Source: Echria macrotheca (lineage: Eukaryota; Ascomycota; Sordariomycetes; Sordariales; Schizotheciaceae). From it: a stretch of 64,000 nt of DNA. The stretch is taken from the NCBI GenBank assembly GCA_030411725.1, contig MU839829.1, positions 310,001 through 374,000 of the forward strand. The letters are read 5' to 3'. The position numbers and the translations under genes were made by a program. Each line of letters starts with the position of its first letter. Position 1 is the stretch's first letter. A model generated the notes under the pieces. That model worked only from the letters and a program-made list of their open reading frames with translations, made no database searches and was not told where the DNA came from. Below are positions 54,852 through 64,000 of the stretch, piece by piece.

Positions 54852-55088
54852 ATGACCGCCGCTGCCCAGCCCTGGAAGAGTGTCTGGCCCGCTCCTGCTG
54901 GCGTGGCTGACCAAGCTACCACCATCAACCCCCAGCTCTCCCATGAGGAGATGACCAACCAGCGCTCTTTCGGCAGCCACGCCTCCAACACCAAGGGCCG
55001 CGTTGTTCACATCAAGAAGACTACCTGTGAGTCCGCCAACGGCTGACAAGCGTTGCCGCCTTTTGTTAATTGATGTTGCACATCAGAG
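54852..55088 (+). CDS. Small conserved-looking hypothetical protein
   Basis: An ATG in good context (CAAAATGACC) with a TTC/CAA-type leader opens a short frame with balanced, protein-like composition (PWKSVWPAP, LSHEEMTNQRSFGSHASN, RVVHIKKTT). There is a GTGAGT donor at 55027 after codon 58 plus one base, and a CAG acceptor ending at 55086. Splicing would create a TAG from T (55026) plus AG (55087-55088), so the product is 58 residues. Unspliced, it reads to a TGA at 55044-55046 and 64 residues. The function and family are unknown. It lies inside the prenyltransferase cluster between the AsaB-like and Baeyer-Villiger genes. Confidence 0.6.
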
Positions 55089-56099
55089 ATCATCCATTCC
55101 CCTCGCCCTTGGGTTGAGATGATGCAATTCGGGTAGCTCGTCAAGCTGGACTGTGTCCAGTGTCGGTCCTTTCCATACATGTACGGGATGGGTGGTACAT
55201 AACCTGGGTTGGGGTGCGCTTGAGAATCTTGTTCTGTACTCTGCACCAACCGCCTGGCCTGACTCTTGAAGGTTGATAAATGAGGTCACTGTACGTATAT
55301 TGTTGTCGAGCAGCTTTATAACTTGCGGCTGGTTCTGCTAGCCGTAGTCTGCTCGTCACTTCCGAGCTTTCTCTTTGTGCCAAGCCCTGTGAACTTCGCT
55401 CAACGCTTGAAAGCGGAGCACGAGGTGAAAGGGAGTCTTCTGCCACTACCCTCAACGTGACTCCATTGATATGCTGTCATTCCGAGTGTCCGCGTTGTAT
55501 CAGCTCTTAGCCCTTTGACGCCAGATTTCCTCATTAATTCCTCGGTTCTAATCAAGCCCGTGTTCTCCGTCTCGACTTTGAAAGCACTTCCAGAGGATGG
55601 TGCTATTATCATTCTTCGAACATAACCATAGGCCGGTGTCTAGAAGTGCAACCTGAACCTTTTAGATGCAAGTGCTGAAACCGGACATGCAAGTCAGGTT
55701 GAGCGCTTATGAGCAAGTTTAACGGGCGATCCTCGCCAATATATAAGGTGTGGGTGCATGCATGGCGCCGAGTACTGCAAATTCAATACCTGTGTGAATG
55801 ACACCTACCATCTAATCGAAGAAAGGAATACATACCATTGAGAGGCATGGCCTAACATGGATCAGAAACCCCGGAGGCTAGTCGGAGCCCGCATGATCTG
55901 TGTCCGAGCCCAAGACACGCTAGAGCCATAAAAGTAAGGAAGAGTGCCAAGTGCTATCGCAATCCCACGCATTCTCGCCTATCAGTGGCTGTCAGCGACA
56001 TATTGTGTGATACTTGCCTATCAAACCGGGGCCGCGAAACTTTATTTCTCCTTGGCATTATCGCTACAGGGTGGCCACCACAACAGCATCAGCATAGCG
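55089..56099. other. Intergenic region
   Basis: 3' flank of the small gene and promoter of the flavin monooxygenase. A TATATAAGG element lies at 55739-55747, about 350 bp from the ATG. No other gene supported. Confidence 0.5.
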
Positions 56100-57885
56100 A
56101 TGCCCTTCAGAAAGCTCAACCTCGTAGATCGCTGCATCGATGAGGTTGAACGGCTCACTGTTATTGTCATCGGCGCCGGTATAGCAGGGATCATATCTGG
56201 AGCACTGTTGCCGGCTAAGCTGCCGGGAATCGAGCTTACGATCTTTGAGAAAAACGAAGATGTGGTAGGTTTTCATGGGTGTACTGTAATACCCATATTC
56301 TGTCCGCAAATGATGCAAATTTGTTAATCCACGTCGGATACTACAGAGTGGCACATGGCACACACATACATATCCAGGAGTGCGCTGCGACATCCCGGCC
56401 CATATCTATCAAACCAGCTTCGAACCAAACACGCAATGGTCCGAAGAATTTGCATCGGGGCGTGAAATCAAAGAGTACTGGCAGCATATATGCCGCAAAT
56501 ACGGCGTCTATGATCGACTGAAGCTCTCACATCGAGTCGATGGCCTGGACTGGGATGACGAGAAGGGTGTGTGGAACGTGAGGGTCACTAACCTGAAGAG
56601 CGCCGAGACTTTCACATGCACGGCCGACTTTGTGCTGACGGCAGTTGGGCGCTTCAACGAGTGGAAAATGCCCGACTACCCTGGCATGGACAAGTTTGAG
56701 GGACTCCTACGACACACATCCGACTGGGATACCAACTTCGATGTGTCTGGAAAACGGGTTGCGGTGATTGGAAATGGCGCCAGCGGCATACAAGTTGTCA
56801 CCAATATCCAGCCGCTAGTCAAGCACCTGGATCACTACGCCCGGAATAAGACCTGGATCTCAGCCTCCTTCTCGGGAGACACGACATCAACCAAGCCTAA
56901 AATCATCCCGGCCGAGCTGAAGGAGAGTTTCAAGGACCCGGCCGTGTATACGAAATGGCGGAAAGAACTGGAAGACAAGTACTGGCGAGGATTCGACGGA
57001 TGGCTCAAAGGGTCAGAACGAAACATGGAGTTCCGCAAAACCATCGAGGAATTTATGAAAGAACACTCAGCCAACAAACCCGAGCTGCTCGAGTCCTTGA
57101 TTCCCGAGTACCCGCCGCACTGCCGTCGTCTGACGCCCGGGCCGGGCTATCTCGAGGCCATCACGTCCGACAACACAGCGTACATCCAGACGCCCATCCA
57201 ACGAGTCACCAAGACCGGGATCCAGACCGTGGACGGCGTGCTCCGCGAGGTTGACGCCATATTCTGCGCCACGGGAGCAAACATAGACATGGTGCTGTCT
57301 TTTCCCATCCGAGCGCGCGGCCAGGAGCTGTCGGCACTGTGGAAGCCGGGTGGAGATCCCGGCTTTCCCTATACGTATCTCGGCGCCGCAACGCCGGGTT
57401 TCCCCAATCTTCTCTTTGTCTTTGGTCCGAACTGCGGGCGCGGCGGAAGCATACCTCTCAGCATCGAGACGCAAGTTACCTTCTACGCCAAGATCCTGCG
57501 CAAGGCTCGTCGCGAGGGCATCAAGTCCATGGCGCCGTCGCGGCGCGCCGCTGATGATTTTGTCGAATACTGCAACGCTCTGTTTGAAACAACAGTCCTC
57601 TCGGAGAATTGTAGCTCGTGGTACAACGGAGGGATTCCGGGAGGCTTCGTGCACGGGTTGTGGCCGGGGAGCGGGGCCCACTGGGGCATGATCCTGAGCG
57701 AGCCGCGGTGGGAGGACTGGGAGTACGAGTACAAAGGCGAAGGTGGAAATCGCCTCCTGTGGTATTTCGGACGAGGTATCACCAAGAAGGAGACAGATAT
57801 GTCTGCTGATATGACGCCGTACATCAAGGATCCCGCGGCTATCGACTTGCAAAATCTGCACGAGGACTGGTGGAGAACGCCATAG
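56100..57885 (+). CDS. Baeyer-Villiger-type FAD monooxygenase
   Basis: Two exons (56100-56264, 56347-57885; 82-nt intron, GTAGGT donor) give 567 residues. FAD Rossmann GAGIAG lies near 25-30, then FEKNEDV joined to a SGTW (usually GGTW) and YPGVRCDIP after the intron. The type I BVMO fingerprint FxGxxxHxxxW is present as FEGLLRHTSDW at about 171-181. A second Rossmann motif (GNGASG near 197) is for NADPH. The C-terminal substrate domain is complete (PNCGRGGSIPLSIE, GGIPGGFVHGLWPGSG). Such enzymes insert oxygen next to ketones or hydroxylate and epoxidise scaffolds in natural-product pathways. An intron placed two codons later would delete the YPGV block, so the 56346 acceptor is chosen. It belongs, by position, to the prenyltransferase cluster. 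Confidence 0.9.
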
Positions 57886-58169
57886 TTTAAGACACTTACA
57901 CAAGGTGGGCGGGTAGAAGCTGGTCACACGACCGTTACTAACTCGTCTCTGCAGAAGCTCTCAGGGCAGAGGAGCAAAATGAGGAAAACTAGTGACGACG
58001 TCTGAAGACATATCCGGCATTCCGGTTCGGATACGGTTTATTGGAAACCGAGATAGAGGACAAATTATTCAAGTAGACCCAAGCTGTCCTCCTACTCTCT
58101 CAGTAACATGCCACTGTGAAAGACATGATTACCCAGGCCGCAAACCACAAACCCAAAGCACATTGCCAT

Positions 58170-60596
58170 TCAGTCGGAGAACCGCTCCTCTCTGAAGCGA
58201 ACCAATACGCCTCTCTTAGCCAAGTCAGCAACAGCCAACCTAGCCTCGTCCGACATGGCATCAGGACCACACACAACGACGGTAGTGCCGCCCTTGGCAC
58301 CGCCATCCCGCAGCTTAGCCTCCAGCACATCCCGGACATTGAACCGCTTGCCCACCGACACCGAAACCTCAGTATCGCCCCACCGCAACCCGCCAGCAGA
58401 GCCCACAATACCCTCCACGGCCCGGACGAGCGGCAGAGACCTTACGCTCCAGTGAAGCTTAGACGAGCCGGGCGGAGCGAGGAGCGGCCGATCAAGCAGC
58501 GGCAGCAGAGCGGTGATGCCAACCCCGCCCGCGAGGAGCACAACATTAGGCCACTGTAGCGACGGACGGCGCACATCAGGCGACCGCACGACGGAGGCAG
58601 CCTCGGGGCCGTACGACGCTTCCACCAACACCCAGATGCCACCGGCGGACCCGGCGTGTCGGGCAAGCTGGCGCGTGAGGCCCCCTCGACGACGGATGAA
58701 GAACGAGATGCCCGGGCTGTCGTGCGCGGCATCCACGCTGGGCGCCACGGCGCCGGCGGTGGTGGTGGGCTTCTTGGTGTTTCCGGTCTCGAGGTCATCC
58801 GAGGGGGCCCTCCGCGGGCTGCTCTCGCCGGATGCAGCTGGGGACACGGAGTGATGGAGGGAGACCGGCAACCCGGACGCAGGCACTACCGAGAACGGGT
58901 GGCTTTCCCAGAATCGCCAAGACAGTGTGGGGAAGTACAGGTACGCATGGCCCGCGGCCTCGACGCCCGGGATGTCCACACGCAGGTAGTCGTCGTCGAG
59001 GATGGAAACGTAGGCCCGGCGGCGGAGGCCGGCGCTGACGATCCGTAGCGGCCGGGCGAGGAACCAGTCGAAGGCCAGGACGGCGAAAGCGGCCGCGACC
59101 CAGATCTCGTAGCCCCATTGCCAGTGGTACCGCATGTAGATGTGCAGAAAGCTGCCGATGACGGCGAGGAGGACCCAGACGATGTGCCAGCCCAGGAAGA
59201 ACTCGTAGGCCTTCTGCCGGATGGGCAGGATGGAACCCGGGAGGAGGAGGGCCAGCGCGAGGGTCCCGATGATGCCCCAGTACCAGTACGGGTAGGCCGA
59301 CTCAGCCGTCAGCATGCCCGGGCCCATGGTGTTGTACATTTGTAGGTAGAGGGCCGAGTGCAGGCATGCTTGTAGGACGCAGATGACTGCTATCCACCGG
59401 TGGACGAGGACGAATGTCGAGCGGGACCAACTTGTTACGTGCAGGAGGAGGTTGTTTCGACTGTCAAGGAATACGTGATTAGCTTATTATTCCAACTCAA
59501 GACTACCTAGGTAGGTAGGCTAGTCAAAGTCGCACTCACCTTGAATAAAGAATTGCGAGGATGAGGTTGGCAAAGCTCAACATGCCAGTCCGGTTCGCGA
59601 TCCACTCCACCATCTCGTTCGGTATGTCGGTGAACCAAAGGTTCGGCCAGGTGATCTCATAGGCCACGGCGGACAAGATGATGTTGATGGCCCAGATGTA
59701 GAAGATGAAGAGCGCCTGGCCGCGCGTAGGGACGATGCCCAGCCCGAAAAAGGCCGGGACCGCATGGCGCGTACCGAAGACCGGGGGGTCAATTAGGTGG
59801 GCGTAGAGTTTGCTGATATATATCGAGTCAATGTCTTGTTTTCTTCCAACCGAAGCACGGTGTATGTGAAGCGGAACTTGGGATGACCGACCTGACAAGA
59901 GATGGGGGCAGCGGGACGAAACGCAAGAGCGAGAAGAGAATCGGCGCAAGGGTGCAGGTGATTAGAACAACAAGCCTGAAAAACCCCCAGTCAGCAAAGA
60001 TGCTACCAGCAGCAGGTCCGTGACGAACCAGGAGAGCCCTACGCATATTGGTTGTCGATCGAGATGTTTCTCTCGATGCCGTCCAGGGATCCGTAGACCA
60101 TAGAGTAGAAGAACTCGCTCACAAGCTCGGTGCCGTTCAGAACGAGGCTGGTATTGTGAACCTGCGTAGGAGTGGTCTTGATGCGGGCGAGGGCATCCTG
60201 ATACGAGTACTTGGGCAGCGGCTGGATGTCCATCCGGCCGGCAACGTTCATCTCCCAGAACTCCTCGAGCTGCGAGATGTGGAGATCCGAAGGGCAATGC
60301 GTCTTGATGCACCAAGCCAGAGAGGTGAGGAATGGATCGTTGGTCGCGTAGCAGTCGGGCGTCGGGGTTTGCATCATCATCATGTCCATGTCCGGCATGT
60401 CCATGCCGGCGTCGGGCGAGCAAGTGAGCACCCACGAAGCCATGGAACCTCTGCACGAGTACGCACAGGTGACGGGCGCATACTGAGCCTGGCCCAGCCC
60501 GATGGTTCCATGGGCTACCCTGCCGTAGAAGTCTTTGCCCGCTGCGGCGCGGCCCGCCAGAAGAGCGACGGCAATTGTCGGAGCAAGACGCTTCAT
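58170..60596 (-). CDS. Ferric/cupric reductase (Fre-type, NOX-fold)
   Basis: Five exons' worth of splicing resolves to four exons: 60596-60043, 59975-59892, 59812-59540 and 59460-58170 (introns of 67, 79 and 79 nt). They give 733 residues from the first ATG at 60596. A signal peptide leads to an extracellular, Met-rich segment (MDMPDMDMMMM, a copper- or metal-binding look) with several Cys, then a membrane helix near 190-210. The ferric-reductase domain follows: about six helices with paired His in HVTSW, HRW and HSALY, then GWHIVWVLL and HIYMRYHW. The FAD motif ESHPFSVV and the NADPH motif GGVGITALLPLL follow, with VVVCGPDAM at the end. Plasma-membrane reduction of Fe3+/Cu2+ before uptake is expected. 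A Pro/Thr-rich loop lies between the FAD and NADPH parts. Confidence 0.9.
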
Positions 60597-61294
60597 CGTC
60601 AAGAACTTGTGCCTGATTGTCGATGTCGAAGCTCAAGGCAAAGTGTGAGAGGCAGGTAGGAATAGCTGCGGGGCTCCAGGTATTATGCAGCCTTTTCCTC
60701 CCCGGCTCCATGGGCAGCTGTTGGTAGCGGTTGTGAGCAGGATTGCGCGGGTTTATCCTAACTGGGCCACCCCCCCATGCACCTCTTTCTTGGCTTGGGA
60801 AAGTGAATTTGGCCCGGATCCGATTGGTCGAGGGCCATGGGGAACCCGATGAACGCAGGGTATTTGAAGCTGTCCTCAACACGGCGACGAGGTTAGCTTG
60901 ACTGGGCTCAGTGCTCATCACTACAGCAAGTGTGTCGTGGCGTTGACTGAAATTGACGTGATGGAAGCTGCTAAACCTTGTTTGGCGACAACACGACCGC
61001 CACCACCGTGTTTGGACTTCCCATCGGTCAACTGCCTCCAAGATATGCGCAAGTTTCCATTCGCCGGATCAAGTTCACCATAGACGTGTGTCGACAGCGC
61101 CGACTCGGCGATGTTTGCAAGATCTGGGCTGACGTTCAGCATTGAAGACTGAACACCTTAAGGGAGATCAACAGGATCCATTTGCCCTGGCCTTTTTATT
61201 ATTATTCGTCCCATCTTTCTCTTAGGGAGCAATTCGTCCAAACTCTTTTTCCGAGCAGGTCTTGTGCTTTTCGCTTATAGAGAGTGTGGGTGCA
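60597..61294. other. Intergenic region
   Basis: Upstream region of the ferric reductase and 3' flank of the decayed gene. No gene supported. Confidence 0.5.
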
Positions 61295-62100
61295 CTATGG
61301 AAATCGGCCAGATGGGACGAAAGTTCTTGCTCTGTGCGACATATGGCAGGGCATTCTGGATGTGGGCAAGGAAACTCGTTCACCATCGCTAGGCTTGCGC
61401 AGGACGGGCCACTTACCCCCCCATGTCCGGTGGCAAGTGAGTACTAGGCACTTGCCGTCAATCGGTCGCAATACATCCTGGCAAGCCACTAGGCGACCAC
61501 TGGTGCGAAGTTCCACGGGCGCATTGAGAGCATCAATCCATACCGGACTTCGTGGCGTGGCTCTAAAGCCCATAATCTGAGAGAGGAGGCGGCGGGCCGG
61601 ATGCAACATGTGGAAGATGCGATCGAAATGTTCGCGATGCTAGTCGATATGTTCGTGGACCTCGGGGGCTTCATACACTCTCTTCTAGTTTCCTTGGCAC
61701 TCGTCCAGAGCCGTTTCTCCACTTGTCGGCGTCGAGAGTACAGTACCGTTAGCTACGCTTTGAGCTGTGAGAGTCTCCTCCGAAGTCGTTGACCCAATGT
61801 CCAGAGAGATCTTCTTGATCTTCTCCTCAAGCGAGACATATTCGTCACTCTTTTTCAGCTCCTCTTCTTCCCTAGCGGGAAGTATGTGGGATACTCCAGG
61901 GTTCCACCTCATTGTTGCAGAGAGAAAATCTTCGGCAAGGTCGGTTCGGCGTTGCATCCTAAGGGTATGAAGAATCTGAGCTCGTAAGCTTTTATTGTTT
62001 TCTCGCAGCTTCTTACCCTACGTAAAGGAATTGAAGTAACGATCCCCGGAGCACCTTGTCCTAGCCAGGAATAGCGAGAGACGCAGGAAACTATCATGAT
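61295..62100 (-). pseudogene. Decayed gene, possibly DUF3435/FluG-domain family
   Basis: One minus-strand frame reads as coding-like helical protein from about 62100 to 61295. It is broken by three stops, all TAG, at 62018-62020, 61685-61687 and 61640-61642. Between them the composition is that of a real protein: DLAEDFLSATMRWNPG, then SHILPAREEEELKKSDEYV, then HREHFDRIFHMLHP. Two of these blocks look like the C-terminal region of the large fungal DUF3435/FluG-domain family (which includes Starship captains), where a DP-x-x-P block, an acidic helix and an H-x-x-R-x-x-L block follow each other. This is from memory and weak. All three stops are one C-to-T step from CAG (Gln), the pattern expected from RIP or deamination decay. 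Confidence 0.35.
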
Positions 62101-62200
62101 GCGAACTGAGATCGTCTTGTGCCGTTAGCATCATGCCATACTCGACATAACAACTCAGCTTCTCATCACAGCAATCCTGTTCCCCTTTATCGCCCGTACC

Positions 62201-62929
62201 TCATTCCACTTTAACCCCTCTAACAACCTCGACAACCTCGTCCACCGCGGTCCAATTCGGACAATGTCCCGTCTTCACCTCCACCACATTCACATTGACC
62301 CCCTCCGCCCTCATCTCGTCAATCATCATCCACTGCCTCCGCGGTATCACCATCTCATCTTCCGTCGCAACCACATACGTAACATCCGGGACCTCCCTCC
62401 AAGCCTCCCCACTCCCATACTCAAATATCCCACTCCCATTGCACCACTCCACCAACGTGCCCAGATACTCATCCCCCCCTTCCACCTCCACCCCCACCCC
62501 AAACATCAACCCCCTCGGATCCTTCATCCTCGCCCGTCCGTCCTCCCCCGCCTCAAACGGGAGCTTACCCAGCAGCCCCGACTCTCTCTCCTGATCAAAC
62601 AGGGACATCGTCTTGGGCAGCGCAAACGCGCAGAGGTAGATAAGACGGAGGACACCCGGACCGAGCCCCGCGACGGCAGAAGACCCGACTTGGCCTCCGT
62701 AGGAGTACATGAGGACGATGAGCTTCTGGCCGGAGGCGAGGAGGGAGGTAGCGACGGAGCGGACGTGTGCAATGTCTGTGGCTAGGGCGCCCGGACCGGT
62801 CGAGTCCGCGGAGGGGAGGCGCGGGATGGAGACGGGGTACCCGTGGTGTTGGAGGGCGGCGCAGAGGCGGGCGTATGAGGCGGGGGTGTGCCAGGCGCCG
62901 GGGACTATGAGGATTGTGGGGAGAGTCAT
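62201..62929 (-). CDS. Alpha/beta hydrolase (AB_hydrolase_1-like)
   Basis: Intronless, 242 residues with a true ATG. N-terminal ILIVPGAWHTP (oxyanion loop), the nucleophile elbow as VLMYSYGGQVG (usual form GHSYGG, here preceded by Met and Tyr), an acid in VVATEDEMVIP and a catalytic His in VKTGHCPNW. This is the small soluble alpha/beta hydrolase family common in fungi, often annotated as AB_hydrolase or EHN-like, with esterase or lactonase activity in studied members. A Glu/Val-rich C-terminus ends the protein. No signal peptide. The substrate is unknown. Confidence 0.88.
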   Translation of the reverse strand: MTLPTILIVPGAWHTPASYARLCAALQHHGYPVSIPRLPSADSTGPGALATDIAHVRSVATSLLASGQKLIVLMYSYGGQVGSSAVAGLGPGVLRLIYLCAFALPKTMSLFDQERESGLLGKLPFEAGEDGRARMKDPRGLMFGVGVEVEGGDEYLGTLVEWCNGSGIFEYGSGEAWREVPDVTYVVATEDEMVIPRRQWMMIDEMRAEGVNVNVVEVKTGHCPNWTAVDEVVEVVRGVKVE

Positions 62930-63719
62930 TTTGAGAGAACGTTTTTTTGGTGGCTTTTCTCCTCTCCTTTCTTGGTTGGAAGTGGTGGGAAGTGGTTGAC
63001 AGGACTTCCTACCTTGGTCATAGACTTAGGTCGAAACGCGCAAACAGTTCCGAGTCTGTTCAATGGGACAGGACGCGTATATAGGTATATGTAGGTTCAG
63101 GAGGATTGACACTAACTCCTTTGTGCCCGCCATGATGGAAATCACCTAGTCTCTCAGTTGCAGTCTGACATCAGCTAGTCTGACACCTTGCAGAGGGAGA
63201 TCATGAGGATAGACTTGATGGTTCGTCCAGGCGCGAATCCTTCAGGACATCGGATTGATGTTCGGACTTACACAACATTGCCCTCGCCAAACCCCAGTCA
63301 CCTGCACCACGCAGGAGTACCTTTCTCAGGCGCTAGCTACTTTTCCGGAGGTACGATGCGGGTAGGGTTCTTCCTTCTTCTTCATTTGGCATTATTCTTC
63401 GATTTTTAGGGACTGCGGTCTCATCGGGTTATCGGGTTATCTGATAGTACCATCGTCGGTATTTGGCACTCATATTCTCTCGTGAAACAGGTGTCAGCAA
63501 ACTCGACCATTAGACGGCCCTATGAGGAAACATACCTATAGTCCTTGATTGGTGGTGGTCGAATCGGCGTTGAGTGTTGTTCTTGAGGCTGTGCTTGAGT
63601 CACGAGTCGACGTCGTTATGGAAGCAGTTGTTCATGAATCGTGGTTGGTATTGTCGTTGAAGCAGTGCTCGAGCCGGTTGCTGATGTGGCCGTCGATGTG
63701 GTCGTCGACGACACGGGGG
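62930..63719. other. Intergenic region with out-of-frame Thr/Ser-rich tail
   Basis: Upstream of the small hydrolase (62930-63500) nothing is seen. At 63536-63719 the minus strand, directly after the ice-binding protein's stop, encodes dense Thr/Ser repeats in two successive other frames (63723-63616, then 63619-63536). This looks like a former wall-anchoring tail. Confidence 0.45.
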
Positions 63720-64000
63720 TCATGGGCAGAGTTGGTGGGTAATGGCATTGTTATCGAGGGTCACGGCACCTTTCCGTGCGTAGAGACCCCCGTTGTTCGT
63801 CGCCCCCGTGCGGACAGTGATGGATTGAAGGGCCAAGATGTTGCCAACAAACGTGGTGCCGGTGCCGAGAGTGGCGGAGCTTCCAACCTGCCAGAAGACA
63901 TTGCAGGCTACGCCGCCATTGATGACTGCGACTGTGGAAGTTGATGCCGTAATGAGTGTCGAGCCGGTCTGAAAGACCCACACACTGTCTGGGTTTCCTT
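63720..64000 (-). CDS. Ice-binding-like (DUF3494) protein, C-terminal part
   Basis: The gene enters the window from the right on the minus strand, and about 93 residues are visible. They form the last turns of the DUF3494 beta-solenoid: VWVFQTGSTLITAS, then NGGVACNVFWQVGSSATLGT, FVGNILALQSIT, and RKGAVTLDNNAIT, ending in CP and TGA at 63720-63722. Fungal DUF3494 proteins are secreted ice-binding or adhesion proteins; the N-terminus is off the window. The CNVFWQVGSSA block is near-diagnostic of the family. Confidence 0.85.
   Translation of the reverse strand, partial: GNPDSVWVFQTGSTLITASTSTVAVINGGVACNVFWQVGSSATLGTGTTFVGNILALQSITVRTGATNNGGLYARKGAVTLDNNAITHQLCP

Noticed and set aside
62264..62785. 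His/Pro/Leu-rich + frame of 173 codons
   Set aside because: Shadow of the small alpha/beta hydrolase on the minus strand; composition is typical of reverse-complement reading.

Overview
The window is nuclear DNA of a filamentous ascomycete (Pezizomycotina, probably Sordariomycetes). Genes carry 46-92 nt introns with GTRNGT-like donors and CTRAC-like branch sites. The families are typically fungal: a New1/Elf1 EF3-like ATPase, a surface-growth GT2, HET-domain proteins, a NACHT relic, a DMATS-type prenyltransferase and a DUF3494 ice-binding protein. Exon models below were built by eye from splice signals and reading-frame continuity. All function calls rest on recalled family motifs, not on searches.

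Layout. 0-21 kb is a conserved, gene-sparse backbone: an RNPS1-like SR/RRM splicing factor (485-1558), a New1/Elf1-type ABC ATPase (9150-12585), a membrane GT2 glycosyltransferase (13358-16110) and a type II membrane GH16 glucanase (19168-20656), separated by long non-coding stretches. 22-41 kb is an accessory block. It holds a HET-domain protein, a seven-exon actin paralogue with changed active-site residues, a NACHT relic without a Walker A motif, a three-exon all-helical protein with a hydrophobic hairpin, a pure G-run/C-run tract, a GMC-oxidoreductase relic, an intron-containing tRNA-Tyr, a secreted alpha/beta hydrolase convergent with a zinc alcohol dehydrogenase, and a HET protein whose spliced C-terminus carries a C2H2-like module.

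41-47 kb encodes secreted proteins: a small protein with two six-cysteine modules, and a GH3 beta-glucosidase. 47.3-57.9 kb looks like a compact specialised-metabolism cluster: a cytochrome P450 and a SAM methyltransferase sharing a divergent promoter, an aromatic (DMATS-type) prenyltransferase, an AsaB/CmcJ/GA4-desaturase-like oxidase and a Baeyer-Villiger-type flavin monooxygenase. No NRPS or PKS is visible, so the prenyltransferase is the likely scaffold-setting enzyme. A ferric reductase, a decayed gene with three in-frame TAG codons (possibly DUF3435/FluG-like), a small alpha/beta hydrolase and the 3' part of an ice-binding-protein gene complete the window.

The two most notable signals are the actin paralogue (D11N, H73G, Q137D and G158A, plus either a ~108-residue insertion or a long intron) and the prenyltransferase-centred cluster.
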